From Nitrospirota bacterium (lineage in GTDB: Bacteria; Nitrospirota; Thermodesulfovibrionia; Thermodesulfovibrionales; JdFR-85): a DNA stretch of 6,369 nt. How positions within the stretch are numbered: the stretch's first letter is position 1; each line of letters opens with the position of its first letter. The notes under the pieces were generated by a model that did no database searches, was not told where the DNA came from, and was given only the letters and a program-made list of their open reading frames with translations. A program made the position numbers and the translations under genes. Below are positions 1 through 5,638 of the stretch, piece after piece. Location: contig QIJG01000141.1 in assembly GCA_003232715.1 (NCBI GenBank), positions 1 through 6,369 on the forward strand, in the 5' to 3' direction.

Positions 1-913
1 CAAGTGCCTGCACACCTTTGGTTACGGCCTTCTCTGCAACCTCCTGCATATGCATGTCAAGGGTTGAATATATCCTCAGGCCCGCTGTATAGAGACTGTC
101 CGGGTATCTGCGTTCAAGTATATCCCTCAGGTACTCAATAAAATACGGGGCCTTATAACGTCTCCTGTGGACTTTTTCCGGCAGGGGTTCTTTTAATGCT
201 GCATTATACGCGTCTTCAGTTATATATCCGAGTTTTAACATCTTTCTGAGAACAAGGTTCCGCCTCTTAAGTGCCTTTTCAGGGTGCTTGAATGGTGAAT
301 AATATGAAGGCGCCCTCGGAATGGCTGCCAAGAGGGCAGCCTCTGCAAGTGTCAGGTTTTCCGTGGATTTATTAAAATAGGTATGAGATGCAGCTTCAAT
401 TCCGTATGCCTTGGTGCCAAAATATGCCTGGTTCAGGTAAAGTCCTATTATTTCGTCCTTTGTATACCTCTTCTCAATCTGTATGGATAATGCCGCCTCC
501 TTGATCTTCCTTGAAATATTCCTCGCGGGCTTGAGAAACAGCAGTTTTGCAAGCTGTTGCGTTATAGTGCTGCCACCCTGAACAATCCTGCCTGCCTTAA
601 TGTCATAAACCAGGGCCCTTGCTATACCGATCAGATCAATACCATGATGCCTGTAAAACCTCTCATCCTCAATTGCCACAAATGCATGCTTCACATACCC
701 GGGAATCCTGTAAAACGGGACAAAGGTACGCCTCTCAACATAATACTCGGCAATAACGTCACCTGAAGAGGAATAGACCTTTGATGCCTCCATAGGGTTA
801 TATTCCTCAAGGGCCTCAATCTTTGGCAGGTCAGAGAGGCTCCAGAAAACGACCCCCGAGAATACACCTGCCAGTATACCCAAAAGACCTATGATAATTA
901 ACCATCTTGACAT
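1..913 (-). CDS. mrcA: Penicillin-binding protein 1A, N-terminal part (cut by window edge)
   Basis: Bifunctional class A PBP that polymerises lipid II into glycan strands (glycosyltransferase, GT51) and cross-links them (transpeptidase), anchored in the inner membrane and acting in the periplasm. 304 codons are visible. Residues 4-24 form a hydrophobic signal anchor after MSRW. The GT51 motifs follow in order: AIEDERFYRHHG with catalytic Glu82, GGSTITQQLAK, RKIKEAALSIQIEK, KDEIIGLYLNQAYFG and AEAALLAAIPRAPS. The last visible stretch, YSTLDMHMQEVAEKAV, is the usual linker leading into the transpeptidase domain, which lies outside the window with its SxxK serine. ATG at 911-913 is the first possible ATG after an in-frame stop (944-946). 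No good Shine-Dalgarno precedes it. It is transcribed divergently from the 1224 operon. Family assignment is firm; the exact symbol (mrcA/ponA type) is by homology only. Confidence 0.95.
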   Translation of the reverse strand, partial: MSRWLIIIGLLGILAGVFSGVVFWSLSDLPKIEALEEYNPMEASKVYSSSGDVIAEYYVERRTFVPFYRIPGYVKHAFVAIEDERFYRHHGIDLIGIARALVYDIKAGRIVQGGSTITQQLAKLLFLKPARNISRKIKEAALSIQIEKRYTKDEIIGLYLNQAYFGTKAYGIEAASHTYFNKSTENLTLAEAALLAAIPRAPSYYSPFKHPEKALKRRNLVLRKMLKLGYITEDAYNAALKEPLPEKVHRRRYKAPYFIEYLRDILERRYPDSLYTAGLRIYSTLDMHMQEVAEKAVTKGVQAL

Positions 914-1041
914 TATGATATTATAACTTATTTGTGTCCTCAGCTACCGTTGTCCTTCAAGGCAAAAAAGGATTTCTGTAAAAAAGAGAACCAAGCCACT
1001 GAGAAGGTATACCCGGCTATTCACGGTGAAAATCAGTGCAG

Positions 1042-1137
1042 GATTGCTTTGTCGCTGAGGACCCTCGCAATGACATTACACAAACCTTTCATGTCAATGC
1101 GAGTCTTTTCCGTCATTGCGAGTGAAACGAAGCAATC
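1042..1137. repeat. Inverted pair of an interspersed 'GTCATTGCGAG...GAAGCAATC' repeat (MITE-like)
   Basis: The left arm (1042-1074) begins GATTGCTT and ends CTCGCAATGAC. The right arm (1112-1137) begins GTCATTGCGAG and ends AAGCAATC. The arms are inverted copies that agree exactly at both ends (8 and 11 bases) and differ in the centre and in length (33 versus 26 bases). A partial third copy, GTCAATGCGAG, lies at 1093-1103, directly repeated with 1112-1122. From memory, this terminal sequence is a common interspersed repeat in intergenic DNA of Desulfobacterota, Nitrospirota and related genomes. No transposase is nearby, so it would be a non-autonomous element or a REP-like unit. Transcribed, the pair could fold into a long imperfect hairpin. 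Confidence 0.75.
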
Positions 1138-1177
1138 TCAAAACGTTACAAGTTCGCCGTGAATTGCTGACGGCATA

Positions 1178-1202
1178 GAATGTCATACGCATACGAATGT
1201 CA
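1178..1202. promoter_or_regulatory. Direct-repeat cluster, possible operator for the transporter-kinase operon
   Basis: GAATGTCA occurs at 1178-1185 and again at 1195-1202, a 17-base period. A tandem CATACG CATACG fills 1184-1195 between and across the copies. The cluster ends 21 bases before the first possible start of the transporter gene, where an operator or activator site could sit. The repeats are seen directly; the regulatory role is inference, and chance or relic repeat sequence is possible. Confidence 0.25.
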
Positions 1203-1223
1203 GCTTGAAAAAAAAGATCCTTT

Positions 1224-2180
1224 ATGGTAAGTTTAAGGGTAATGTTAAAGAAACTTTCCGGTCTGACAATATCTCTCGTTATTGCTGTTATTGCCTTCAT
1301 CCTCTCCTATATCCATCCCACTTTTGATGCCCTGGCAATTTCGATAATCCTCGGGATGTTATTTTCCAACATCCTGGAGGATAGAAACTTTCTGAATGAC
1401 GGAATTAATCTTGCAATCAAGATATTTCTTCCTGTAGGGATAGCCCTTTATGGTGCACAGCTCTCGATAAGAGAGATTGACCCCGCCATGACCCCGCTGG
1501 TTTTTCTCACCTTTATTGCAATATTCAGCCTTGTCTACTTCTCGGCAAAATGGTTTGGAGTAAGAAAAAATATCCGGATACTCCTTGCCACCGGAATGTC
1601 AATCTGCGGGGCATCAGCAATTGCAATTGTCTCTCCTCTGATAGAATCAGACAGTGAAGAGACTTCCATCTCTCTGATTGTCGTGATGATCTATGGTCTC
1701 TTCGGGATGATAGCCTATCCTGTATTTGCAAACTTCTTTGACATAGGGATGAAAGAATTCGCCTTTATTACCGGCACAACACTGCCGATGATCGGACAGA
1801 TAAAGGTAGCAGCATCCACATATGGAACCGAGTGCGTAACAATAGCACTTAAATATAAACTCCTCAGAATGTCTTCTCTCATCTTCCTTGTAACTCTGAC
1901 CGTCTTTCTTTCCAGAAAAGAAGACAGGCGCATCTATATCCCGTGGTTTATAGTCGTCTTTGTTCTCCTTGCTATTATGGTAAACATCTTCAAGCTTGGC
2001 TGGCTCTCGGACATCTCTGCACCTATCAGCCGCTTTTCCCTCGCTACCGCACTGGCCGCAATCGGACTGTCGGTTGATTTCGAATCTATTACGGAGGAAG
2101 GGATTAAACCTCTCATAATCGTGGTAATGTCGCTTATTATCATTGTAACAGCCCAATTCCTCCTCTTCTACTTAATATAA
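1224..2180 (+). CDS. YeiH/UPF0324-family membrane protein (putative sulfate exporter family transporter)
   Basis: Polytopic inner-membrane protein of 318 residues, close to the usual length of the family (PF03601, 'conserved hypothetical protein 698'), members of which are annotated as putative sulfate exporters. About nine or ten hydrophobic segments are visible, for example residues 14-30, 36-50, 63-80, 91-107, 148-171, 216-229, 238-256 and 295-318. Family landmarks are LLATGMSICGASAIA (120-134), followed by acidic SDSEE, and ALAAIGLSVDF (276-286). Where E. coli YeiH has a STVHEVAQVVAAG-type motif, this protein has TTLPMIGQIKVAAS (185-198), losing the His-Glu pair. The start could be ATG 1224 or ATG 1242 (MLKKLSG). 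AAGGG at 1235-1239 is only two bases from the latter, so neither start has a well-spaced Shine-Dalgarno. The stop codon shares a base with the kinase start (TAATG), implying co-transcription and translational coupling. The substrate is not shown by the sequence. Confidence 0.85.
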   Translation: MVSLRVMLKKLSGLTISLVIAVIAFILSYIHPTFDALAISIILGMLFSNILEDRNFLNDGINLAIKIFLPVGIALYGAQLSIREIDPAMTPLVFLTFIAIFSLVYFSAKWFGVRKNIRILLATGMSICGASAIAIVSPLIESDSEETSISLIVVMIYGLFGMIAYPVFANFFDIGMKEFAFITGTTLPMIGQIKVAASTYGTECVTIALKYKLLRMSSLIFLVTLTVFLSRKEDRRIYIPWFIVVFVLLAIMVNIFKLGWLSDISAPISRFSLATALAAIGLSVDFESITEEGIKPLIIVVMSLIIIVTAQFLLFYLI

Positions 2181-2770
2181 TGTTTAAGACAAAGCTCATA
2201 TATAAATTCCTTCTAACCTTTCTCATCTTCTCAATTGCCCTCATACTGCCCCTTTCCTTTTCACTACGTAAAGACCTGAAAGGGATGTTTACAGACACAG
2301 AGGTTCTTATAGAAAAAGGTAAGATCAAGGATGCCCGTGCTATTGAGGATAAATTATTTAAAGAGATATTCACGCACCTTATAAGTATCTCCTTTTATGC
2401 TTTTTTTCTTGCCTTTATACTTTCCATCTTTTTTTCAAGGAGGTTTCTTAACCCCATCAAGGCCCTTTATGCCGGGGCAGAAGCTGTAAAGGGGGGGAAT
2501 CTTGACATAAAAATCCCTGTCTATTCAACAGATGAACTCGGTGAGGTAACAACGATATTCAATGAAATGTTAACCAATCTCAGGGCCAAGACAGAAGAAT
2601 TACAGAACAAGGATACCTATGTGAAGACAATGATGGATGCACTGTGGGTGGTCGATATAAATGATATAATAGTTGACATAAACCCGGCCTTTACAAAGAT
2701 GTTCGGTTATGAGGCAATCAAGTGGCCGGATCATCAATCTATGATTTTCTCGACACGGAAAATGCAATGA
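2180..2770 (+). CDS. Sensor kinase 5' half: TM-TM-HAMP and start of PAS1
   Basis: Encodes the membrane-sensing part of the kinase. Residues 8-29 and 67-86 are hydrophobic helices flanking a small charged periplasmic segment of about 37 residues (30-66), too short for a folded sensor domain of the usual size. HAMP follows: RRFLNPIKALYAGAEAVKGG and the conserved DELGEVTTIFNEML (118-131), then a short coiled coil into PAS1 (ALWVVDINDIIVDINPAF). After K181 the frame leaves the family sequence, reads 15 unrelated residues and stops at TGA 2768-2770. The ATG overlaps the transporter stop by one base and has no Shine-Dalgarno, so translation probably depends on coupling. A seven-G run at 2491-2497 keeps the HAMP frame intact. 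Confidence 0.85.
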   Translation: MFKTKLIYKFLLTFLIFSIALILPLSFSLRKDLKGMFTDTEVLIEKGKIKDARAIEDKLFKEIFTHLISISFYAFFLAFILSIFFSRRFLNPIKALYAGAEAVKGGNLDIKIPVYSTDELGEVTTIFNEMLTNLRAKTEELQNKDTYVKTMMDALWVVDINDIIVDINPAFTKMFGYEAIKWPDHQSMIFSTRKMQ

Positions 2771-4893
2771 TAATGAAGAAGGAACTCGGATTGAAGAGAC
2801 ACAGGGGAGAGCACTCCATATATGAGATTAACATCACTGCCAAAGACGGCTCGCAGATACCCGTACTTATAACCGGTGCTCCCATAATCAGGGATGGCGA
2901 GGTTGTCGGCAAGATAGGGATTATAAAGGACTTCAGGGAGCAAGCCAAACTGGTAAAAGAACTTAAGGAATCAAAAGCCTACATCGAGACGATAATTGAT
3001 AGTATTGAAGACTCAATACTGATTATCAATCATGATTACAGGATCCTGAAGGCCAATGTTGCCGCCCTCACCAGGTATGGCAACAACATTACCGAAAAAA
3101 AATGTCATGAAATCACTCATCATTCTTCCAGACCCTGCTGGATGGAAGGTGAGGACTGTCCTATTCAGGGGGTCTTTACCAATGGTGGAACCTGGAGGAC
3201 CATACATGAACATTATGACGAGGGTGGAAACAAGTGCTATGCTGAAGTCATAGCCTCTCCCGTCAGGAACTCTGAAGGCAAGGTCGTTGAGGCGCTTGAG
3301 ATCATGAGAGACGTAACAGAACGTGTGAGGCACATGGATGAGATAAACAGGAGAAACAGGGAACTCATCCTTCTGAATTCCATCGCCTCTATTATAAATC
3401 AATCCATAAAGGCAGAGGAGATTTTCTCGAGTGTGCTTGACAGACTCATGGAGGCTCTTGATATGGACGGCGGTTGCGTATTCATTATCGACGAGAAGAC
3501 ACGCACGCTTATATGTTCCTGCCACAGGGGAATCGCTGAGCAATGTACTTCAACCGCTGTCAGGATAAAACTTGGTAGCGATATACCTGGAAGAGTCGCT
3601 GTTACCGGAGAGGTAATGACGTCTTCAGACCTGAGTTCCGATAGCAGGATCTCCTTATCTGCATTTAAAGATACGGGCATAAAGGGTTACTGTTGCATTC
3701 CTGTAAAAGGTAAAGACCGTGCACTCGGTGTCTATTGCCTCTTTAAGTTCAAAGAACACTTCTTTACCATGGAAGAGGAGCGGTTGTTGAGAGCGGTTGG
3801 TGAGATGACCGGACTGGCCCTTGAAAATATCAGGCTTTACGAAGAGATGAGAATTGACCGTGGTCTGGCTGAAGCGATCCTGAATACCATGTCTGAAGGT
3901 GTCTGCACTGTAGATACCAATGGAGTGATTGTATCAGCAAACCGTTCTGCAGAGAGGATATTGGGGATACCGGCCACCAATCTTGTCGGAAGGGACTACA
4001 CAGAGATTTTCAGTGAGCCTGTTGAAGGGGATGCCTGTCCTGTAGTAAAGTCTCTCAAAGGAGAGAAAGCATCAGCGGAGTTTATTCCGGAAAAAGGAAA
4101 AGGAGATGTAATTCATGTAAGCTCACTTCCACTCATGGATCCTGCTAACAGGATTTATGGGGCAGTACAGGTCTTCAGGGATGTTACCAGAGAAAGAGAG
4201 ATAGACAGGATGAAGACGGACATTATTCGTTCCGTCTCCCATGAGTTCAGGGCTCCCCTGTCGGCAATTGTTGGACTATCTGAAATGCTCATAGATGGAG
4301 ACATTGACGGTACAAGAGCCCGGGAATATCTTCTGACCATTTACGAAGAGGGGATGAGACTCTCTGAAATGGTTTCAGAGCTGCTGAGTATCTCAAAGAT
4401 CGAAAGCGGTAAGGAATCCATACGTTTTAGCAACATAGATTTCCCCGAAATTGTTGAATCCGTAAAAAGAGTTCTTGATGTCCCTGTCGCAAACAAGAAC
4501 ATTTCCCTCTTGACCGAAATAGACACTGATATACAAGGGTTTTATGGTGACAGGGGAAAATTAAGGCGACTCCTTCTCAATCTCGTTGATAATGCCGTAA
4601 AATACTCCGACCCAGGCTCTTATATCAATCTGAGAGTAAGATATTCCGGTGAGTATGTTATACTGGAAGTATCTGACACGGGTTGGGGGATTCCCGAAAA
4701 CGACATGGCAAACCTGAGTAAACGTTTTTACAGGGGGACACACGGAGAAAGGACCAAAGGTACCGGGCTCGGGCTTGCTCTGTGTAAAGAGATCGTACGG
4801 ATACACCACGGAAGCATTGATATCAAGAGCAGATTAACTAAAGGAACAACCGTTATTGTCACCCTGCCGTACAGGAGATTAGATGATGCCTAA
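2722..4893 (+). CDS. Sensor kinase 3' half: rest of PAS1, PAS2, GAF, PAS3, HisKA, HATPase
   Basis: 723 residues in the other frame. PAS1 remainder 1-75; PAS2 86-205, with a Cys/His motif (C128, H129, H132, H133, C139, C146); GAF 214-377; PAS3 383-492. The transmitter follows: H box SVSHEFRAPLSAI (His507), N box LLLNLVDNAVKYS (Asn624), G1 DTGWGIP (Asp652), F box KRFYRG and G2 GTGLGLALCKEIV (680 on). All catalytic boxes are intact, so this part could be an active kinase if translated. GTG at 2722 has GAGG at 2711-2714 with a seven-base spacer. Alternatively ATG 2767 overlaps the upstream stop as ATGA and has GGAA at 2757-2760. Either would give a soluble kinase with a broken PAS1. The stop lies inside the response-regulator gene. 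Confidence 0.88.
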   Translation: MAGSSIYDFLDTENAMIMKKELGLKRHRGEHSIYEINITAKDGSQIPVLITGAPIIRDGEVVGKIGIIKDFREQAKLVKELKESKAYIETIIDSIEDSILIINHDYRILKANVAALTRYGNNITEKKCHEITHHSSRPCWMEGEDCPIQGVFTNGGTWRTIHEHYDEGGNKCYAEVIASPVRNSEGKVVEALEIMRDVTERVRHMDEINRRNRELILLNSIASIINQSIKAEEIFSSVLDRLMEALDMDGGCVFIIDEKTRTLICSCHRGIAEQCTSTAVRIKLGSDIPGRVAVTGEVMTSSDLSSDSRISLSAFKDTGIKGYCCIPVKGKDRALGVYCLFKFKEHFFTMEEERLLRAVGEMTGLALENIRLYEEMRIDRGLAEAILNTMSEGVCTVDTNGVIVSANRSAERILGIPATNLVGRDYTEIFSEPVEGDACPVVKSLKGEKASAEFIPEKGKGDVIHVSSLPLMDPANRIYGAVQVFRDVTREREIDRMKTDIIRSVSHEFRAPLSAIVGLSEMLIDGDIDGTRAREYLLTIYEEGMRLSEMVSELLSISKIESGKESIRFSNIDFPEIVESVKRVLDVPVANKNISLLTEIDTDIQGFYGDRGKLRRLLLNLVDNAVKYSDPGSYINLRVRYSGEYVILEVSDTGWGIPENDMANLSKRFYRGTHGERTKGTGLGLALCKEIVRIHHGSIDIKSRLTKGTTVIVTLPYRRLDDA
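4873..4877 (+). promoter_or_regulatory. Ribosome binding site of the response regulator gene
   Basis: AGGAG lies inside the last kinase codons, with a 5-base spacer to ATG 4883 and 8 bases to ATG 4886. This is the clearest Shine-Dalgarno in the operon. It favours ATG 4886 (MPKVMVIDDEP) slightly on spacing, although both starts are workable. Confidence 0.6.
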
Positions 4894-5254
4894 AGTGATG
4901 GTAATTGATGATGAACCCTTTATACTGATGATGATTGAGGACAAGTTGAGACGTGGAGGGCTTGAGGTTTTTACTCTCAGAGAGAGCAAAAACGCTGTCG
5001 ATGTAATACGCAGGGAAATGCCTGACCTGATAATCCTTGACTGGATGATGCCGGAAATCAGTGGAATAAGTATCTGCAAAACAATAAAGACCGACCCTGA
5101 CCTTACAAAGATACCGGTCTTCATGTTAACGGCAAAAGGGCAGGAGGACGATGAAAAGTTGGGAATCAAGTGCGGAGTTGACCGTTACATAACAAAACCT
5201 TTCAGCCCTCGAATCCTGCTGGAGTTGGTACGTGAACAACTTGGAAACAAATAG
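4883..5254 (+). CDS. Single-domain response regulator (CheY-like receiver)
   Basis: A 123-residue (or 122 from ATG 4886) protein that is nothing but a receiver domain. Acidic pocket Asp9/Asp10 in MVIDDEP, phospho-acceptor Asp53 in IILDWMMPEISG, switch Thr83 in VFMLTAKG and Lys105 in GVDRYITKPFSP are all present, so it should accept phosphate from a histidine kinase. It has no output domain and would act by protein contact or in a phosphorelay. It overlaps the kinase stop by 11 bases, which marks that kinase as its natural partner. The GTG start of a decayed GAF/HD-GYP gene lies within its last 23 bases. The likely ancestral arrangement is kinase, receiver, then a GAF/HD-GYP effector, so this receiver may now lack its downstream partner. 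Confidence 0.93.
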   Translation: MMPKVMVIDDEPFILMMIEDKLRRGGLEVFTLRESKNAVDVIRREMPDLIILDWMMPEISGISICKTIKTDPDLTKIPVFMLTAKGQEDDEKLGIKCGVDRYITKPFSPRILLELVREQLGNK

Positions 5255-5638
5255 GCTTAAAGAAGACCTGAAAGCCACGGTAACCGAATTAAGCGATACC
5301 TACGAGGAATTATCCCTCCTTTAGGAATTCTCCGGACTCGGGGTCGATGGAATCTGTTATTTGCTTCTAAAAAAAGCCCTGTCCTCACTGAGTGTCAGAA
5401 CCGGCGTCGTACTATTCCTGGATGAAAATTTCGAAGAATTGTATACACAGGCATATATCGGTGACTGGGATGCGGATACAGCCTTTAAAAAAGAGAACAA
5501 TATTCTATTGAAGAGACTGTCACGGAGATCATAACCTGTACAGGTAAACAGTTTGACCCGAATGTTGTCCAGGCCTGTATCTCGTGGATTAAGTCAACCC
5601 ACGAGATTATACCGCCTGAGCCTGAATCTCACATTTAA
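5232..5638 (+). pseudogene. Relic of a GAF / HD-GYP signalling protein
   Basis: From GTG 5232, with GGAG at 5221-5224 and a seven-base spacer, the frame reads a charged coiled coil (LKATVTELSDTYEELSLL), then TAG at 5322-5324 where relatives have Tyr (LSLLYEFS-type), then the first half of a GAF domain (ALSSLSVRTGVVLFLDE, YTQAYIGDW). It ends at TAA 5532-5534. In another frame, open from about 5489 to TAA 5636-5638, is SIEETVTEIITCTGKQFDPN followed by VVQACISWIK, the characteristic C-terminus of an HD-GYP cyclic-di-GMP phosphodiesterase. The rest of the GAF and nearly all of HD-GYP, including the HD and GYP residues, are missing, so a large internal deletion with a junction near 5487-5510 has occurred as well as the nonsense mutation. 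Its 3' end overlaps the convergent TatD-radical SAM gene. The HD-GYP assignment rests on the short FDPxVV motif and its context. Confidence 0.75.
5579..5607. terminator. Perfect 9-bp hairpin between convergent genes, possible bidirectional terminator
   Basis: ATCTCGTGG (5579-5587) pairs exactly with CCACGAGAT (5599-5607) around an 11-base loop that contains the minus-strand stop codon (5594-5596). It sits at the convergence point of the plus-strand operon and the TatD-radical SAM gene. No T-run follows on either strand, so it is not a classical intrinsic terminator. It could be a Rho-assisted or 3'-end-protecting structure, or chance. Confidence 0.35.

Larger units (their letters stand above)
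914..1223. other. Divergent intergenic region (about 310 bp)
   Basis: Non-coding gap between the divergently read PBP1A and transporter genes. It holds the inverted repeat pair at 1042-1137 and the direct-repeat cluster at 1178-1202, listed separately. Both promoters of the flanking genes should lie here, but I find no convincing sigma-70 -35/-10 pair for either. A TATAAT on the minus strand (925-920) sits only 6 bases from the PBP1A ATG without a recognisable -35. The short reading frames that cross this region run through the repeats and have no protein-like composition. Nothing else is recognisable in 914-1041. Confidence 0.7.
2180..4893 (+). pseudogene. Sensor histidine kinase gene interrupted by a one-base frameshift (reconstructed 904-residue product)
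   Basis: Joining the two frames at 2720-2722 gives one coherent protein of about 904 residues: TM1 (8-29), a short periplasmic loop (30-66), TM2 (67-86), HAMP (87-140), PAS1 (146-255), PAS2 (267-386), GAF (395-558), PAS3 (564-673), HisKA with phospho-acceptor His688, and HATPase_c (785-899). The reading runs through FGYEAIK in the first frame and continues as VAGSSIYDFL in the second, a normal PAS sequence, so a single base has been lost (or two gained). No homopolymer or slippery heptamer lies at the break. The intact protein would autophosphorylate on His and pass phosphate to the receiver encoded next. Either this is a true disruption or a sequence error; the sequence alone cannot tell. 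The two halves are described separately. Confidence 0.85.

Noticed and set aside
920..925. TATAAT on the minus strand as the PBP1A promoter
   Set aside because: No -35 match at 16-19 bases, and the transcript would be leaderless; too weak to list as a promoter.
932..1162. 76-codon plus-strand frame (and a 68-codon minus-strand frame at 1094-1300) in the intergenic region
   Set aside because: Both run through the interspersed repeats, have no Shine-Dalgarno or family resemblance, and the minus one overlaps the transporter start.
1647..2156. 169-codon minus-strand open frame opposite the transporter gene
   Set aside because: Composition is unlike a real protein and it is antisense to a clear membrane-protein frame; it is a shadow.
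2491..2497. Seven-G run as a second possible frameshift in the HAMP region
   Set aside because: The frame gives normal HAMP sequence on both sides (AEAVKGGNLDIKIP), so the count appears correct.
2715..2726. Programmed -1 ribosomal frameshifting in the kinase gene
   Set aside because: The site reads ATCAAGTGG, with no slippery heptamer, and I see no obvious stimulatory stem just downstream; mutation, sequence error or re-initiation is simpler.
3013..3543. 176-codon minus-strand open frame opposite the kinase
   Set aside because: It is antisense to PAS2 and GAF sequence with recognisable motifs on the plus strand; no recognisable product.
5487..5534. The GAF-frame ending (ENNILLKRLSRRS) as a natural C-terminus of a small GAF protein
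   Set aside because: The GAF domain is only half present, an internal TAG precedes it, and an HD-GYP tail follows immediately in another frame, so a deletion relic fits better.
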